This document shows positions 12,088 to 19,332 of a stretch of 33,053 nt of DNA, one piece after another. The notes beneath the pieces were generated by a model that was given only the letters and a program-made list of their open reading frames with translations, did not search any database and was not told where the DNA came from. The translations under genes were made by a program, and so were the position numbers. Location: positions 1 through 33,053 of the IMG/VR virus record IMGVR_UViG_3300020450_000005; one strand, 5' to 3'. The DNA is from a virus. Numbering within the stretch: position 1 is the first letter of the stretch; every line of letters starts with the position of its first letter.

Positions 12088-12465
12088 ATGACAGTACCAG
12101 TTAAGAGCAATTTAACCCAGAAGCAGACAGCTTTGGTGGATACGTTAGTAGCAAAAGGCTGTAGCATAAAACAAGCATCAGAAGAAGCAGGATATGCTAA
12201 AGGTGAATCAGGTAGAGTGTCAGCTATGAAGGCTTTAAAGCAACCACATGTGCAACAGTATATGATGAGTCAAGTTAGCAATGCGATTGGGATTAATGCT
12301 ACAATAGCAACAGCAAAGATAATGAAGCTAGCAAATGGAGCTAAGAGTGAGTATGTACAGCTAGAAGCTAGCAAAGATATACTAGATAGAGCAGGGTATA
12401 AAGCTACAGAAAAGCACATGCATTTACACGCAGGTGATATAAAGGTAAACATAGATCTAACTTAG
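12088..12465 (+). CDS. terS: Terminase small subunit
   Basis: The protein is 125 aa. The N-terminal LTQKQTALVDTLVAKGCSIKQASEEAGYA is the helix-turn-helix of phage terminase small subunits (Terminase_2/HTH type), which recognises phage DNA. The rest is helical and would form the oligomeric ring (ATIATAKIMKLANGAKSEYV, ASKDILDRAGY). 'AAkDILDRAGYkp' is a motif common to this family near the C-terminus. The first gene of the rightward arm, it is followed by an 87-base gap, a small gene and the large subunit. Confidence 0.85.
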   Translation: MTVPVKSNLTQKQTALVDTLVAKGCSIKQASEEAGYAKGESGRVSAMKALKQPHVQQYMMSQVSNAIGINATIATAKIMKLANGAKSEYVQLEASKDILDRAGYKATEKHMHLHAGDIKVNIDLT

Positions 12466-12552
12466 CGTAGGGCTACCCAAAACATTAACCCATGCAATAT
12501 GTAAGTAGTCCTACTCAAACATTTTTAGCTAAAAAGGTACAACAATAACAAA

Positions 12553-12735
12553 ATGAAATTAACACCAGAAGAAAGAAGAATACTTAGGATAGTTGTTAAG
12601 AAAGTGCATTTAAAGCATCACCCAGAACAATTTTGTACTGATTATGAAGCTGATAAAATGATAGCTACAATTGCTGATAGCACTAAAGAAAAGCTATTAA
12701 AGGTAGGTAAAGATCATAATGTTGATGCTTTATGA
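12553..12735 (+). CDS. Hypothetical protein between the terminase subunits (60 aa)
   Basis: The protein is MKLTPEERRILRIVVKKVHL, then KHHPEQFCTDYEADKMIATI and a short helical end. It is all-helical, basic at the N-terminus, with one cysteine. No strong Shine-Dalgarno is seen. Its stop overlaps the terminase large-subunit start (ATGA at 12732), so it is translationally coupled to TerL. This position would suit a terminase accessory protein, but the family is not known to me. Confidence 0.75.
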   Translation: MKLTPEERRILRIVVKKVHLKHHPEQFCTDYEADKMIATIADSTKEKLLKVGKDHNVDAL

Positions 12736-14255
12736 CTGATTTTAAGTACAAACCTGATGGCAAGGTGCTTAAAGATTTTATGAAAGACTCTACATTTTTT
12801 AGAGGTATTCGTGGCCCTGTTGGTTCTGGTAAATCTGTTGCTTGTTGTGTTGAGGTATTTAGAAGGGCATTACAACAGGAAAAGAATAAAGATGGAAAAC
12901 GCAAAACAAGATGGGCTGTTGTTCGTAACACCAATCCACAACTAAGAACAACAACAATTAAGACTTGGTTAGATTGGTTTCCTGAGAGTGTGTGGGGGAA
13001 GTTCCACTGGTCTGTTCCCTACACACACCACATTCAACAAGGTGATTTAGATATTGAGGTTATCTTCTTAGCCCTAGATAGACCAGAGGATGTAAAAAAA
13101 TTATTATCTCTTGAAGTTACTGGTGTCTGGGTAAATGAAGCAAGAGAAATACCAAAAAGTATTATTGATGCTTGTACTATGAGGTGTGGTAGATTCCCTT
13201 CTATGCGTGATGGTGGTGCTACTTGGTCTGGTGTTATTTGTGATACCAACGCACCAGAAGAAGATCACTGGTGGGCAATAATGTCTGGAGAAGTTCCTGT
13301 TCCTGATCACATTCCTATGGAACAGGCAAAAATGTTAATCAAACCTGATAACTGGATGTTTTATGTACAACCTCCTGCTATGATAGAAACCCTTGATGAT
13401 AAGGGTGAAGTAGATAATTACAAGGATAATAAGAAAGCAGAGAACACAAAAAACATGCTTGGTAGTTATTATTCTAATCTTATTCGTGGCAAAACCAAAT
13501 CATGGATTGATGTATATGTTATGAATAGATTGGGTACAATACAGGAAGGAAAACCTGTATATCCGCAATTTGTTACAGAAACACATATAGCAGAGGAAGA
13601 AATACCTATTGCTATTGGTGTGCCTTTGTATGTTGGCATTGATTTTGGTCTTACACCTGCGGCTGTATTTGGTCAGAAAGTAAGAGGGCGGTGGTTAATA
13701 CAAGCAGAAATTGTTGCAATTGATATGGGCATTGTGCGATTTGCAGAATTGTTAAGACAAGAAATAGCTACTCGTTTTCATAACCTTGAAGTTAATATTT
13801 ATGGTGATCCAGCAGGTGATTTTAGAGCGCAAACAGATGAATCTACACCATTTCAAATACTAAGAGGAGCAGGATTAACTGCATATCCTGCACCAAGTAA
13901 TAGTGTTGATTTAAGATTAGAGTCTGTTTCTTCCCAACTTACTAAAATGGCTGATGGCAAACCTGCTTTTATGATAGATAGAAGATGTCAAAGTTTAATA
14001 AAAGGATTTCAAGGTGGCTATGCATATAGACGTATGCAGGTATCAGGAGAAAGATATGCTGACAAGCCAGAAAAAAATATGTTTTCTCATATTCATGATG
14101 CTTTACAGTATTTAATGTTAGGTGCAGGAGAAGGTAGGCAATTAATTTCTGGACAAGCACCCCTAAAATCGTTTAATGCTAGAGGTAGCTTTGATATTTT
14201 TCGTAATAGACAAGTAAAAAAACCCAGACGAGAAGGGTTATGGGCTAGAATGTAA
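12732..14255 (+). CDS. terL: Terminase large subunit (packaging ATPase and nuclease)
   Basis: The protein is 507 aa. The Walker A GPVGSGKS is at residues 28-35, and Walker B with the catalytic Glu is in VWVNEARE (E136). The C-terminal RNase H-like nuclease shows VGIDFG (D304), YGDPAGD (D359) and HIHDALQYL (D456), the expected three acidic metal ligands. It drives DNA into the prohead through the portal and cuts the concatemer. Its N-terminus is short: the Walker A lies within 35 residues, as in other podoviral TerL proteins of this type. The order TerS, small ORF, TerL, small Cys-Gly ORF, portal is typical of marine podoviruses. Confidence 0.95.
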   Translation: MTDFKYKPDGKVLKDFMKDSTFFRGIRGPVGSGKSVACCVEVFRRALQQEKNKDGKRKTRWAVVRNTNPQLRTTTIKTWLDWFPESVWGKFHWSVPYTHHIQQGDLDIEVIFLALDRPEDVKKLLSLEVTGVWVNEAREIPKSIIDACTMRCGRFPSMRDGGATWSGVICDTNAPEEDHWWAIMSGEVPVPDHIPMEQAKMLIKPDNWMFYVQPPAMIETLDDKGEVDNYKDNKKAENTKNMLGSYYSNLIRGKTKSWIDVYVMNRLGTIQEGKPVYPQFVTETHIAEEEIPIAIGVPLYVGIDFGLTPAAVFGQKVRGRWLIQAEIVAIDMGIVRFAELLRQEIATRFHNLEVNIYGDPAGDFRAQTDESTPFQILRGAGLTAYPAPSNSVDLRLESVSSQLTKMADGKPAFMIDRRCQSLIKGFQGGYAYRRMQVSGERYADKPEKNMFSHIHDALQYLMLGAGEGRQLISGQAPLKSFNARGSFDIFRNRQVKKPRREGLWARM

Positions 14256-14266
14256 AGGAGATATCT

Positions 14267-14497
14267 ATGTGTTTAGGCGGTAGAAGAAGACAACCAGAGC
14301 CAGAACCAGATCCAGAAGTAGAAATTGAGCAAGAATCTCAAGAAGAAATTGTAAAACAGGAAACAAAAAAAGCCAAACAAGATGCTTTACAAAAAATAAT
14401 TAGTAAACGTAGGGGTGGCACTGGAAGAAGGTCTTTAATTACTGGTACTGGTGGTGGTATTGGTTACTTCAATAAATATTTTGGAGGAATAGAGTAA
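14267..14497 (+). CDS. Small conserved protein before the portal (MCLGG type)
   Basis: It is 76 aa, preceded by AAAGGAGATATCT. It begins MCLGGRRRQPEPEPDPEVEI, with a Pro/Glu repeat, a charged helical centre, then TGRRSLITGTGGGIGYF. A protein starting 'MCLGG' with a Pro-rich N-terminus and a 'GRxSxlxTGxxG' C-terminus occurs at this locus in many T7-like phages. Its function is unknown; a head-assembly or connector accessory is likely from position. Confidence 0.8.
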   Translation: MCLGGRRRQPEPEPDPEVEIEQESQEEIVKQETKKAKQDALQKIISKRRGGTGRRSLITGTGGGIGYFNKYFGGIE

Positions 14498-14500
14498 GTT

Positions 14501-16054
14501 ATGGACGATTTAATAGCACTAAAATATCTTGAAAAGTATGATAAAGCAAAAGCACACAGGCAACATTTTGAAGATTTGTTTGAAGAGTGCTATGAATACG
14601 CATTACCTCAAAGAGAGTCTTTTTACACTGAATCAATAGGCGAAAGAAGGGATGATAAAATATTTGACGAAACTGCTGTTGTTGGTGTACAGGAATTTGC
14701 ATCCAGATTACAGTCTGGATTAGTTCCTAACTTTGCAAGATGGGCAGATTTCACAGCAGGAAGCGAAGTGCCAAAAGAGGAGAGGGATGGTGTTAATAAC
14801 GACCTTGATGAAGTTACAGAATATGTTTTTGAAGTTATTCAGAACTCTAATTTTGGACAAGAGGTTCACGAAAGTTTTATGGATTTGGCTGTGGGTACAG
14901 GAGTACTTCATGTACAGGAAGGTGATGCTGTTAATCCTATTATTTTCTCTGCTATTCCTTTACCTCATGTGGTTTTAGATACAGGGCCAGATGATAAAAT
15001 AGATCATGTGTACAGAGAAAGAAAAGTAAGATTTGAAGATTTGCCAATTTTATATCCTAATGGTACATTTACAGAAGAACTATTACGATATACAGAATCA
15101 TCACCAGATACTAAAACAAAAATACTAGAAGTTATTGCAAGAGATTACTCACAAGTAAATGAAGATGTGTTTTTGTTGCATGTTATAGATACAACTACAA
15201 AAACGTGTATACGCAAAGATTTATTTAGAGGATTAGGCTCTAATCCTTTTATATGTTTTCGTTGGTCTAAATGTGCAGGTGAGATCTATGGACGTGGGCC
15301 ATTAATTAACGCATTAAGTGCAATTAAAACTACTAACCTTACTATAGAACTTATACTTGAAAATGCACAGATGGCTATATCAGGCATATACCAGATGGAT
15401 GATGATGGAATTATAAACCCAGATACCATATCTTTAGTTCCTGGAACTGTTATACCTAAAGCACCAAACTCTGGAGGCTTACAACCTATAAGAGCCGCAG
15501 GTTCTTTTGATGTTGCCAACTTAATTCTTTCAGATATGAGGCTAAATATTAAAAGAGCTTTATATAATGACATGCTTGGAAATCCAGACCGTACTCCTGC
15601 AACTGCAACAGAAATAGCAGAACGTATGGCTGATCTTTCAAGACGTATTGGTTCTGCTTTTGGAAGATTGCAAGCGGAATTAGTACAACCAGTATTACAA
15701 AGAGTTGTGTATATACTAAAAAAACAAGGACGCATTGAATTGCCTACTGTAAATGGTAGACAGGTTAAGATACGTTCTGTTTCTCCACTCTCACAGGCAC
15801 AGGCAAACCAAGATATTTCATCAATGGCAAGATTCCTGCAAACTGTAGGGGGTACATTTGGCCCTGAGATGTTGAATATCTTAATTAACTCTGAAGAATC
15901 AGCCGCTTATCTTGCTAAGAAATTTGGTGTACCAGATAACTTGGTTAGGGATAAAGTAGAGCGTGACCAGATGATTCAGCAAATTCAACAGATGCAACAG
16001 ATGCAACAGCAGATGGCTCAAATGCAAGGAGAACAACAGATTGCCGCAGAATAA
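14501..16054 (+). CDS. Portal (head-tail connector) protein, podoviral type
   Basis: This 517-aa protein is of the size of T7 gp8-like connectors. The N-terminal HRQHFEDLFEECYEYALPQR, then FASRLQSGLVPNFARWADF, and a central NAQMAISGIYQMDDDGIINP followed by RAAGSFDVANLILSDM and TPATATEIAERMADLSRRIG are characteristic of the Podoviridae head-to-tail connector family. The dodecamer sits at the unique vertex, binds TerL during packaging and then the tail tubes. The C-terminus is an unusual Gln/Met repeat (QQIQQMQQMQQQMAQMQG). Its last 14 bases overlap the next gene's TTG start. Confidence 0.95.
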   Translation: MDDLIALKYLEKYDKAKAHRQHFEDLFEECYEYALPQRESFYTESIGERRDDKIFDETAVVGVQEFASRLQSGLVPNFARWADFTAGSEVPKEERDGVNNDLDEVTEYVFEVIQNSNFGQEVHESFMDLAVGTGVLHVQEGDAVNPIIFSAIPLPHVVLDTGPDDKIDHVYRERKVRFEDLPILYPNGTFTEELLRYTESSPDTKTKILEVIARDYSQVNEDVFLLHVIDTTTKTCIRKDLFRGLGSNPFICFRWSKCAGEIYGRGPLINALSAIKTTNLTIELILENAQMAISGIYQMDDDGIINPDTISLVPGTVIPKAPNSGGLQPIRAAGSFDVANLILSDMRLNIKRALYNDMLGNPDRTPATATEIAERMADLSRRIGSAFGRLQAELVQPVLQRVVYILKKQGRIELPTVNGRQVKIRSVSPLSQAQANQDISSMARFLQTVGGTFGPEMLNILINSEESAAYLAKKFGVPDNLVRDKVERDQMIQQIQQMQQMQQQMAQMQGEQQIAAE

Positions 16055-16307
16055 ACAGACTAATTTAGGTATTGATGGATTTCCCAGACCACTTGAATTA
16101 GAAAAACAAATAAATGCTAACATTCATACTTTGTTTACAAGCCCTACAGGAAATGCAGTTTTAACATATCTTAAAAGTATAACAACACAATCTATACATG
16201 GTTCTGCTGTTACTAATGATGTCTTACGACATGTTGAAGGGCAAAGATATATTGTTGGTTTAATTGAAAATAGAATGATAAAACATGAAAGGAATAAAAA
16301 TGGCTGA
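16041..16307 (+). CDS. Bbp19-like small structural protein, TTG start
   Basis: The product is 88 aa. TTG 16041 is 9 bases behind AAGGAG in the portal gene's last codons. The core LFTSPTGNAVLTYLKSITTQ, then NDVLRHVEGQRYIVGLIENR, fits the small 'FxT..G..vL..L...........LrhxEGqRxlV..I' protein encoded between portal and scaffold in podoviruses (Bbp19 family). Its role is probably in virion assembly. It overlaps the scaffold gene by 8 bases. Confidence 0.75.
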   Translation: MPQNKQTNLGIDGFPRPLELEKQINANIHTLFTSPTGNAVLTYLKSITTQSIHGSAVTNDVLRHVEGQRYIVGLIENRMIKHERNKNG

Positions 16308-17013
16308 AGAAACAACACAAGAAACTGTAGAAACAAATGTTTCACGTGAAACATCTGAGCCTACACGACCAGAATGGTTGCCAGAAAAATTTAAAACAGG
16401 AGAAGACCTTGTTAAATCTTATGAAAACCTTGAAACAAAACTTGGGCAAAAAGATAAAGATATTCGTGAGCAAGTTTTGGCAGAAGCGGAAGCCAAACGT
16501 TACGAAAATCGTCCAGAAAAAAGCGGTGATTACACGCTCCCCAAAGAAATTGACGAAGCGCAAGCGGTAGATAATAATCTTCTACAATGGTGGGCAGGAC
16601 AAGCATTTGATAATGGCTATAGTCAAGAACAATTTGAAGAGGGTATAAAAATTTATGTTGATGCTATTGATTCTTTATTCCCAACAGAAGAAGAAGAACA
16701 AAAAAAGTTAGGAGATAACCATAAAGAAAGAATAGATGCTGTTGGTTTATTTTCTAAGAAATACTTTCCAGAAGAATTACATAATTCTGTTGCTAATCTT
16801 GGTACATCAGCAGATGGGATAAAAGTTTTAGAATATGTAATGAATCAACAAAAAGAAAATTCATTACCAGTAGAGGGAAGTCAGGTAGCAGGAACAGTAA
16901 GTTTAGAAGAGTTACAAACCAAAATGAAAGATCCAAGATATTGGAATCCTTCTAAACAAGATCCTGCATTTATTAAAGAAATTGATGATGGCTTTGCCAC
17001 TTTATACGGCTAG
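16300..17013 (+). CDS. Capsid scaffolding protein
   Basis: The product is 237 aa from ATG 16300, with AAAGGA 6 bases upstream. An in-frame ATG at 16285 precedes the Shine-Dalgarno and is rejected. It is very acidic and helical, with no cysteine. It has PEWLPEKFKTGEDLVKSYEN, then a coiled middle, and a C-terminal DPRYWNPSKQDPAFIKEIDD, all typical of T7-type scaffolds. It guides prohead assembly and leaves before packaging. Residues 14-18 (VSRET) are encoded by a perfect parS palindrome at 16338-16353, an odd feature for a structural gene. Confidence 0.85.
   Translation: MAEETTQETVETNVSRETSEPTRPEWLPEKFKTGEDLVKSYENLETKLGQKDKDIREQVLAEAEAKRYENRPEKSGDYTLPKEIDEAQAVDNNLLQWWAGQAFDNGYSQEQFEEGIKIYVDAIDSLFPTEEEEQKKLGDNHKERIDAVGLFSKKYFPEELHNSVANLGTSADGIKVLEYVMNQQKENSLPVEGSQVAGTVSLEELQTKMKDPRYWNPSKQDPAFIKEIDDGFATLYG
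16338..16353. promoter_or_regulatory. Perfect parS centromere site inside the scaffold gene
   Basis: TGTTTCACGTGAAACA is identical to the near-universal bacterial chromosomal parS consensus bound by ParB (Spo0J) through its HTH. It extends to an 18-bp palindrome with the flanking A and T (16337-16354). In frame it encodes V-S-R-E-T. The chance of this exact 16-mer in 33 kb is about 1 in 100,000, assuming random sequence. It should be a functional loading site for host ParB. The phage itself shows no ParA or ParB. Confidence 0.75.
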
Positions 17014-17533
17014 AAATGTAATTTGTAAAAGCGGAAAACTATTTTTAGTAGAAGCTACATATCATGATATTCCATATATTGCTAATAATTTAAGAGAAGA
17101 AGACGAGAAAGAATTAGAAATGTATGATGCCGCACCTTATGAAGCTATTTATGATAGTTTCGTAGAATCAGAAGGAAAGGTATATACATTAATAGATCAC
17201 AATAAGCCTATTGCTATGATGGGTGTGTGTCCTATAAATAAAAATATTGGCAAAGTTTGGTTTCTTGCTACTAAAGATTTAAATAAATATTATTTATCTT
17301 TTTTAAAAAAATGTCCTGAAGTCATTGATATTTTACAAGGGAATTTTAAAGTTATTTTTAATTTTGTTCCTGCTGATCATAAAAAAACTATGCGTTGGTT
17401 AGCATGGTGTGGGTTTGTTTTTGACATAGAAAAAAAGTATTTACATAATCAACATGAGTTTTTGCAGTTTTTTCGTTGCAATGTAGATGAAAGTATGTCT
17501 TATAATACAAAGTCACAGCCTATTTATCATTGA
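16985..17533 (+). CDS. T7 gp13-like protein (GNAT-fold virion assembly protein)
   Basis: The product is about 182 aa. ATG 16985 overlaps the scaffold 3' end by 29 bases, and TTG 16982 or ATG 16988 are alternatives. VEATYHDIPYIANNLREEDE is the classic start of the T7 gp13-type family, which has an acetyltransferase-like fold. A strand IAMMGVCPINKNIGKVWFLA and NFKVIFNFVPADHKKTMRWL follow, also as expected. T7 gp13 is needed for virion morphogenesis. Catalytic acetyl-CoA motifs are not evident, so it is probably structural. A 90-base gap with AAAAAGGAGAT leads to the capsid gene. Confidence 0.8.
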   Translation: MMALPLYTARNVICKSGKLFLVEATYHDIPYIANNLREEDEKELEMYDAAPYEAIYDSFVESEGKVYTLIDHNKPIAMMGVCPINKNIGKVWFLATKDLNKYYLSFLKKCPEVIDILQGNFKVIFNFVPADHKKTMRWLAWCGFVFDIEKKYLHNQHEFLQFFRCNVDESMSYNTKSQPIYH

Positions 17534-17623
17534 GCAACCCTTTTGGATAATTGCAATGAGATGACCCTAAATAGACAACTGCATAGACGAAGTAAAATTT
17601 AACTGTAAAAAAGGAGATATACT

Positions 17624-18439
17624 ATGGCAAATAGTATTGACACAGCTTTTATCAAACAGTTTGAATCAGATGTGCATATGGCTTACCAAAGAATGGGGTC
17701 TAAATTGCGTAATACTGTAAGAACTGTTGGTAATGTAACTGGAAACACAGTTCGTTTCCAAAAAATAGCAAAGGGTTCAGCGTCTACAAAGTCACGAAAT
17801 GGTTTAGTGACACCAATGGAATTGGCGCATACTACTGTTGAAGTAACAATGCAGGACTTTTATGCGGCAGAATATATTGATAAACTTGATGAATTGAAAA
17901 CAAATATTAATGAACGTCAAGTTGTTGCTCAATCTGCGGCGGCGGCTCTTGGTCGTAAGACTGATGAGTTACTTTATACAGCTATGGACTCAGGTGCTAA
18001 TTCAACTCAGATACATGATACAGGTTCAGCACTTGCAAAAGCAGATTTATTATCATTATTTGAAACATTTGGTACTGCAAATATTCCAGAAGATGGGCAA
18101 AGATATTTGGCAATGCATCCAAAAGGATACGCAGATTTGTTTAACATAACAGAATTTGCTTCATCTGATTTTGTTGGAGAGCAAAACCTACCATTTGCAG
18201 GTGGCATGACAATGAAAGAATTTTTAGGTTTTAAGATTTTTTCAACTGCCGCTATTACAGCAGGTAAGAATATTGCTTATCATACATCTGCTGTTGGTCT
18301 TGGTGTCAACAATGATGTATCAACAGAGTTGAACTATGTGCCAGAAAGAGTGGCACACCTCGCAACCTCAATGATGTCAATGGGTGCTGTTGTTATTGAT
18401 GACAATGGTATCTATGAAGTCCTTGATAACAATTCATAA
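17624..18439 (+). CDS. Major capsid protein
   Basis: The protein is 271 aa, preceded by a strong AAGGAGATATACT site, consistent with high expression. NSIDTAFIKQFESDVHMAYQ, then TVRFQKIAKGSASTKSRNGL and the long helix QSAAAALGRKTDELLYTAMD match the podoviral HK97-fold capsid family (related to the N4 gp56 and cyanopodovirus capsids). The C-terminus ends TSMMSMGAVVIDDNGIYEVL. It is short for an HK97-type capsid protein, typical of these small marine phages. It forms the icosahedral shell with the scaffold. Confidence 0.92.
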   Translation: MANSIDTAFIKQFESDVHMAYQRMGSKLRNTVRTVGNVTGNTVRFQKIAKGSASTKSRNGLVTPMELAHTTVEVTMQDFYAAEYIDKLDELKTNINERQVVAQSAAAALGRKTDELLYTAMDSGANSTQIHDTGSALAKADLLSLFETFGTANIPEDGQRYLAMHPKGYADLFNITEFASSDFVGEQNLPFAGGMTMKEFLGFKIFSTAAITAGKNIAYHTSAVGLGVNNDVSTELNYVPERVAHLATSMMSMGAVVIDDNGIYEVLDNNS

Positions 18440-18450
18440 GGAGATTCAAT

Positions 18451-18714
18451 ATGGCTTTTAGTGCATCAGGATTATCAAGATTAGCAGGAGCATCAAATCT
18501 GAATTTGTGGGCATATACTACAACAGATACTATTGCTACTGTTAATAGCGCTAATTACTTTAATGATGCCGCAAATATGTTAGCGGTTCGTGATGTAATT
18601 ATTGTTGCAGATACAAATACACCTACAACAAATTTTTGTACGGTGTTATCCAATAATGGTACGGCAGTAGACGTATCTGATGGTACTGCAATAGCAGAAA
18701 CAGATGGTGACTAA
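18451..18714 (+). CDS. Small protein after the capsid, possible decoration protein
   Basis: This 87-aa protein is predicted to be all-beta and acidic. It begins MAFSASGLSRLAGASNLNLW, then repeats short strands (IIVADTNTPTTNFCTVLS). Small beta proteins downstream of the capsid gene are often decoration or capsid-stabilising proteins, and this sequence resembles those of marine podoviruses. A good AAGGAGATTCAAT site precedes it. The following gap contains an unusual hairpin (18715-18745). Confidence 0.75.
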   Translation: MAFSASGLSRLAGASNLNLWAYTTTDTIATVNSANYFNDAANMLAVRDVIIVADTNTPTTNFCTVLSNNGTAVDVSDGTAIAETDGD

Positions 18715-18745
18715 GGAGTGGGGGGAGAAATCCCCCTAAACCACT
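18715..18745 (+). promoter_or_regulatory. Intergenic hairpin with GAAA loop before tail tube A
   Basis: GGGGGA (18721-18726) and TCCCCC (18731-18736) flank a GAAA tetraloop, with a G-U pair at 18720/18737. No U-run follows, so it is not a terminator. The only Shine-Dalgarno-like sequence, AAGGAGT (18713-18719), is 27 bases from ATG 18746, but folding the hairpin leaves about 9 bases between them. An outer pairing AGTGG/CCACT (18717-18721/18741-18745) would instead hide the site, so two states are possible. Confidence 0.6.
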
Positions 18746-19330
18746 ATGACAAGTACAGTAGCAGATTCAGCGTTAGATATATGTAGTAGAGCATTTGTTC
18801 TTATTGGAGCAGATACAATAACATCATTTGATGACGGTTCAACAGAAGCGGTTGTTGCAACAAATATGTATGAAGATATTGTTAGGACAGCATTATCAAA
18901 TACAAGATGGAGGTTTGCAACAAATCAAGCAACATTAAATTTATTATCGTCTGCACCAACAGGGCGATATGATCGTGCATACCAATTGCCTTCTGATTTA
19001 TTAATGCTTCATGCTATTACTGTGAATGATCATTTAATTGAATATCAATTATATGGTGATAAAGCATATGCAAATACTACAGCAACAGATTCATTAATAG
19101 CAGATTATACATTTAGAGCAGGGGAAGATAAGTTTCCCAGTTACTTTACTTTAGCTGTTGAATATTCTTTAGCTGTTGCATTTTCAACGTCTGTTGCTAG
19201 AGATGCGGCAATGGCACAACAAATGATGGTTATGGCTCAACAAGCAATGGCTAAAGCTAGAAGTTTAGATTCTCAACAACAAACAACTAGGAAATTAAGT
19301 ACATCAAGGTTTGTTACTAACAGGAGGTAG
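18746..19330 (+). CDS. Tail tubular protein A (T7 gp11-like adaptor)
   Basis: The 194-aa length equals that of T7 gp11. LDICSRAFVLIGADTITSFD, then VVATNMYEDIVRTALSNTRW and RYDRAYQLPSDLLMLHAITV are family hallmarks ('a.LG...I.s......a..c...y......LLr..pW.FA...a.L......p..y...y.lP.D...'). It forms the ring between portal and nozzle. The start is decided by the hairpin-bridged site described for 18715-18745. It is followed after two bases by tail tube B. Confidence 0.9.
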   Translation: MTSTVADSALDICSRAFVLIGADTITSFDDGSTEAVVATNMYEDIVRTALSNTRWRFATNQATLNLLSSAPTGRYDRAYQLPSDLLMLHAITVNDHLIEYQLYGDKAYANTTATDSLIADYTFRAGEDKFPSYFTLAVEYSLAVAFSTSVARDAAMAQQMMVMAQQAMAKARSLDSQQQTTRKLSTSRFVTNRR

Positions 19331-19332
19331 TT

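Noticed and set aside
12492-12548. 18-codon frame MQYVSSPTQTFLAKKVQQ ending 4 bases before the 60-aa gene
   Set aside because: It could be a leader peptide, but it is too short to judge and has no clear Shine-Dalgarno.
16337-16570. Plus- and minus-strand frames starting MFHVKH at the parS palindrome
   Set aside because: The palindrome gives the same six residues on both strands. Both frames are shadows of the scaffold gene region and have no ribosome site.
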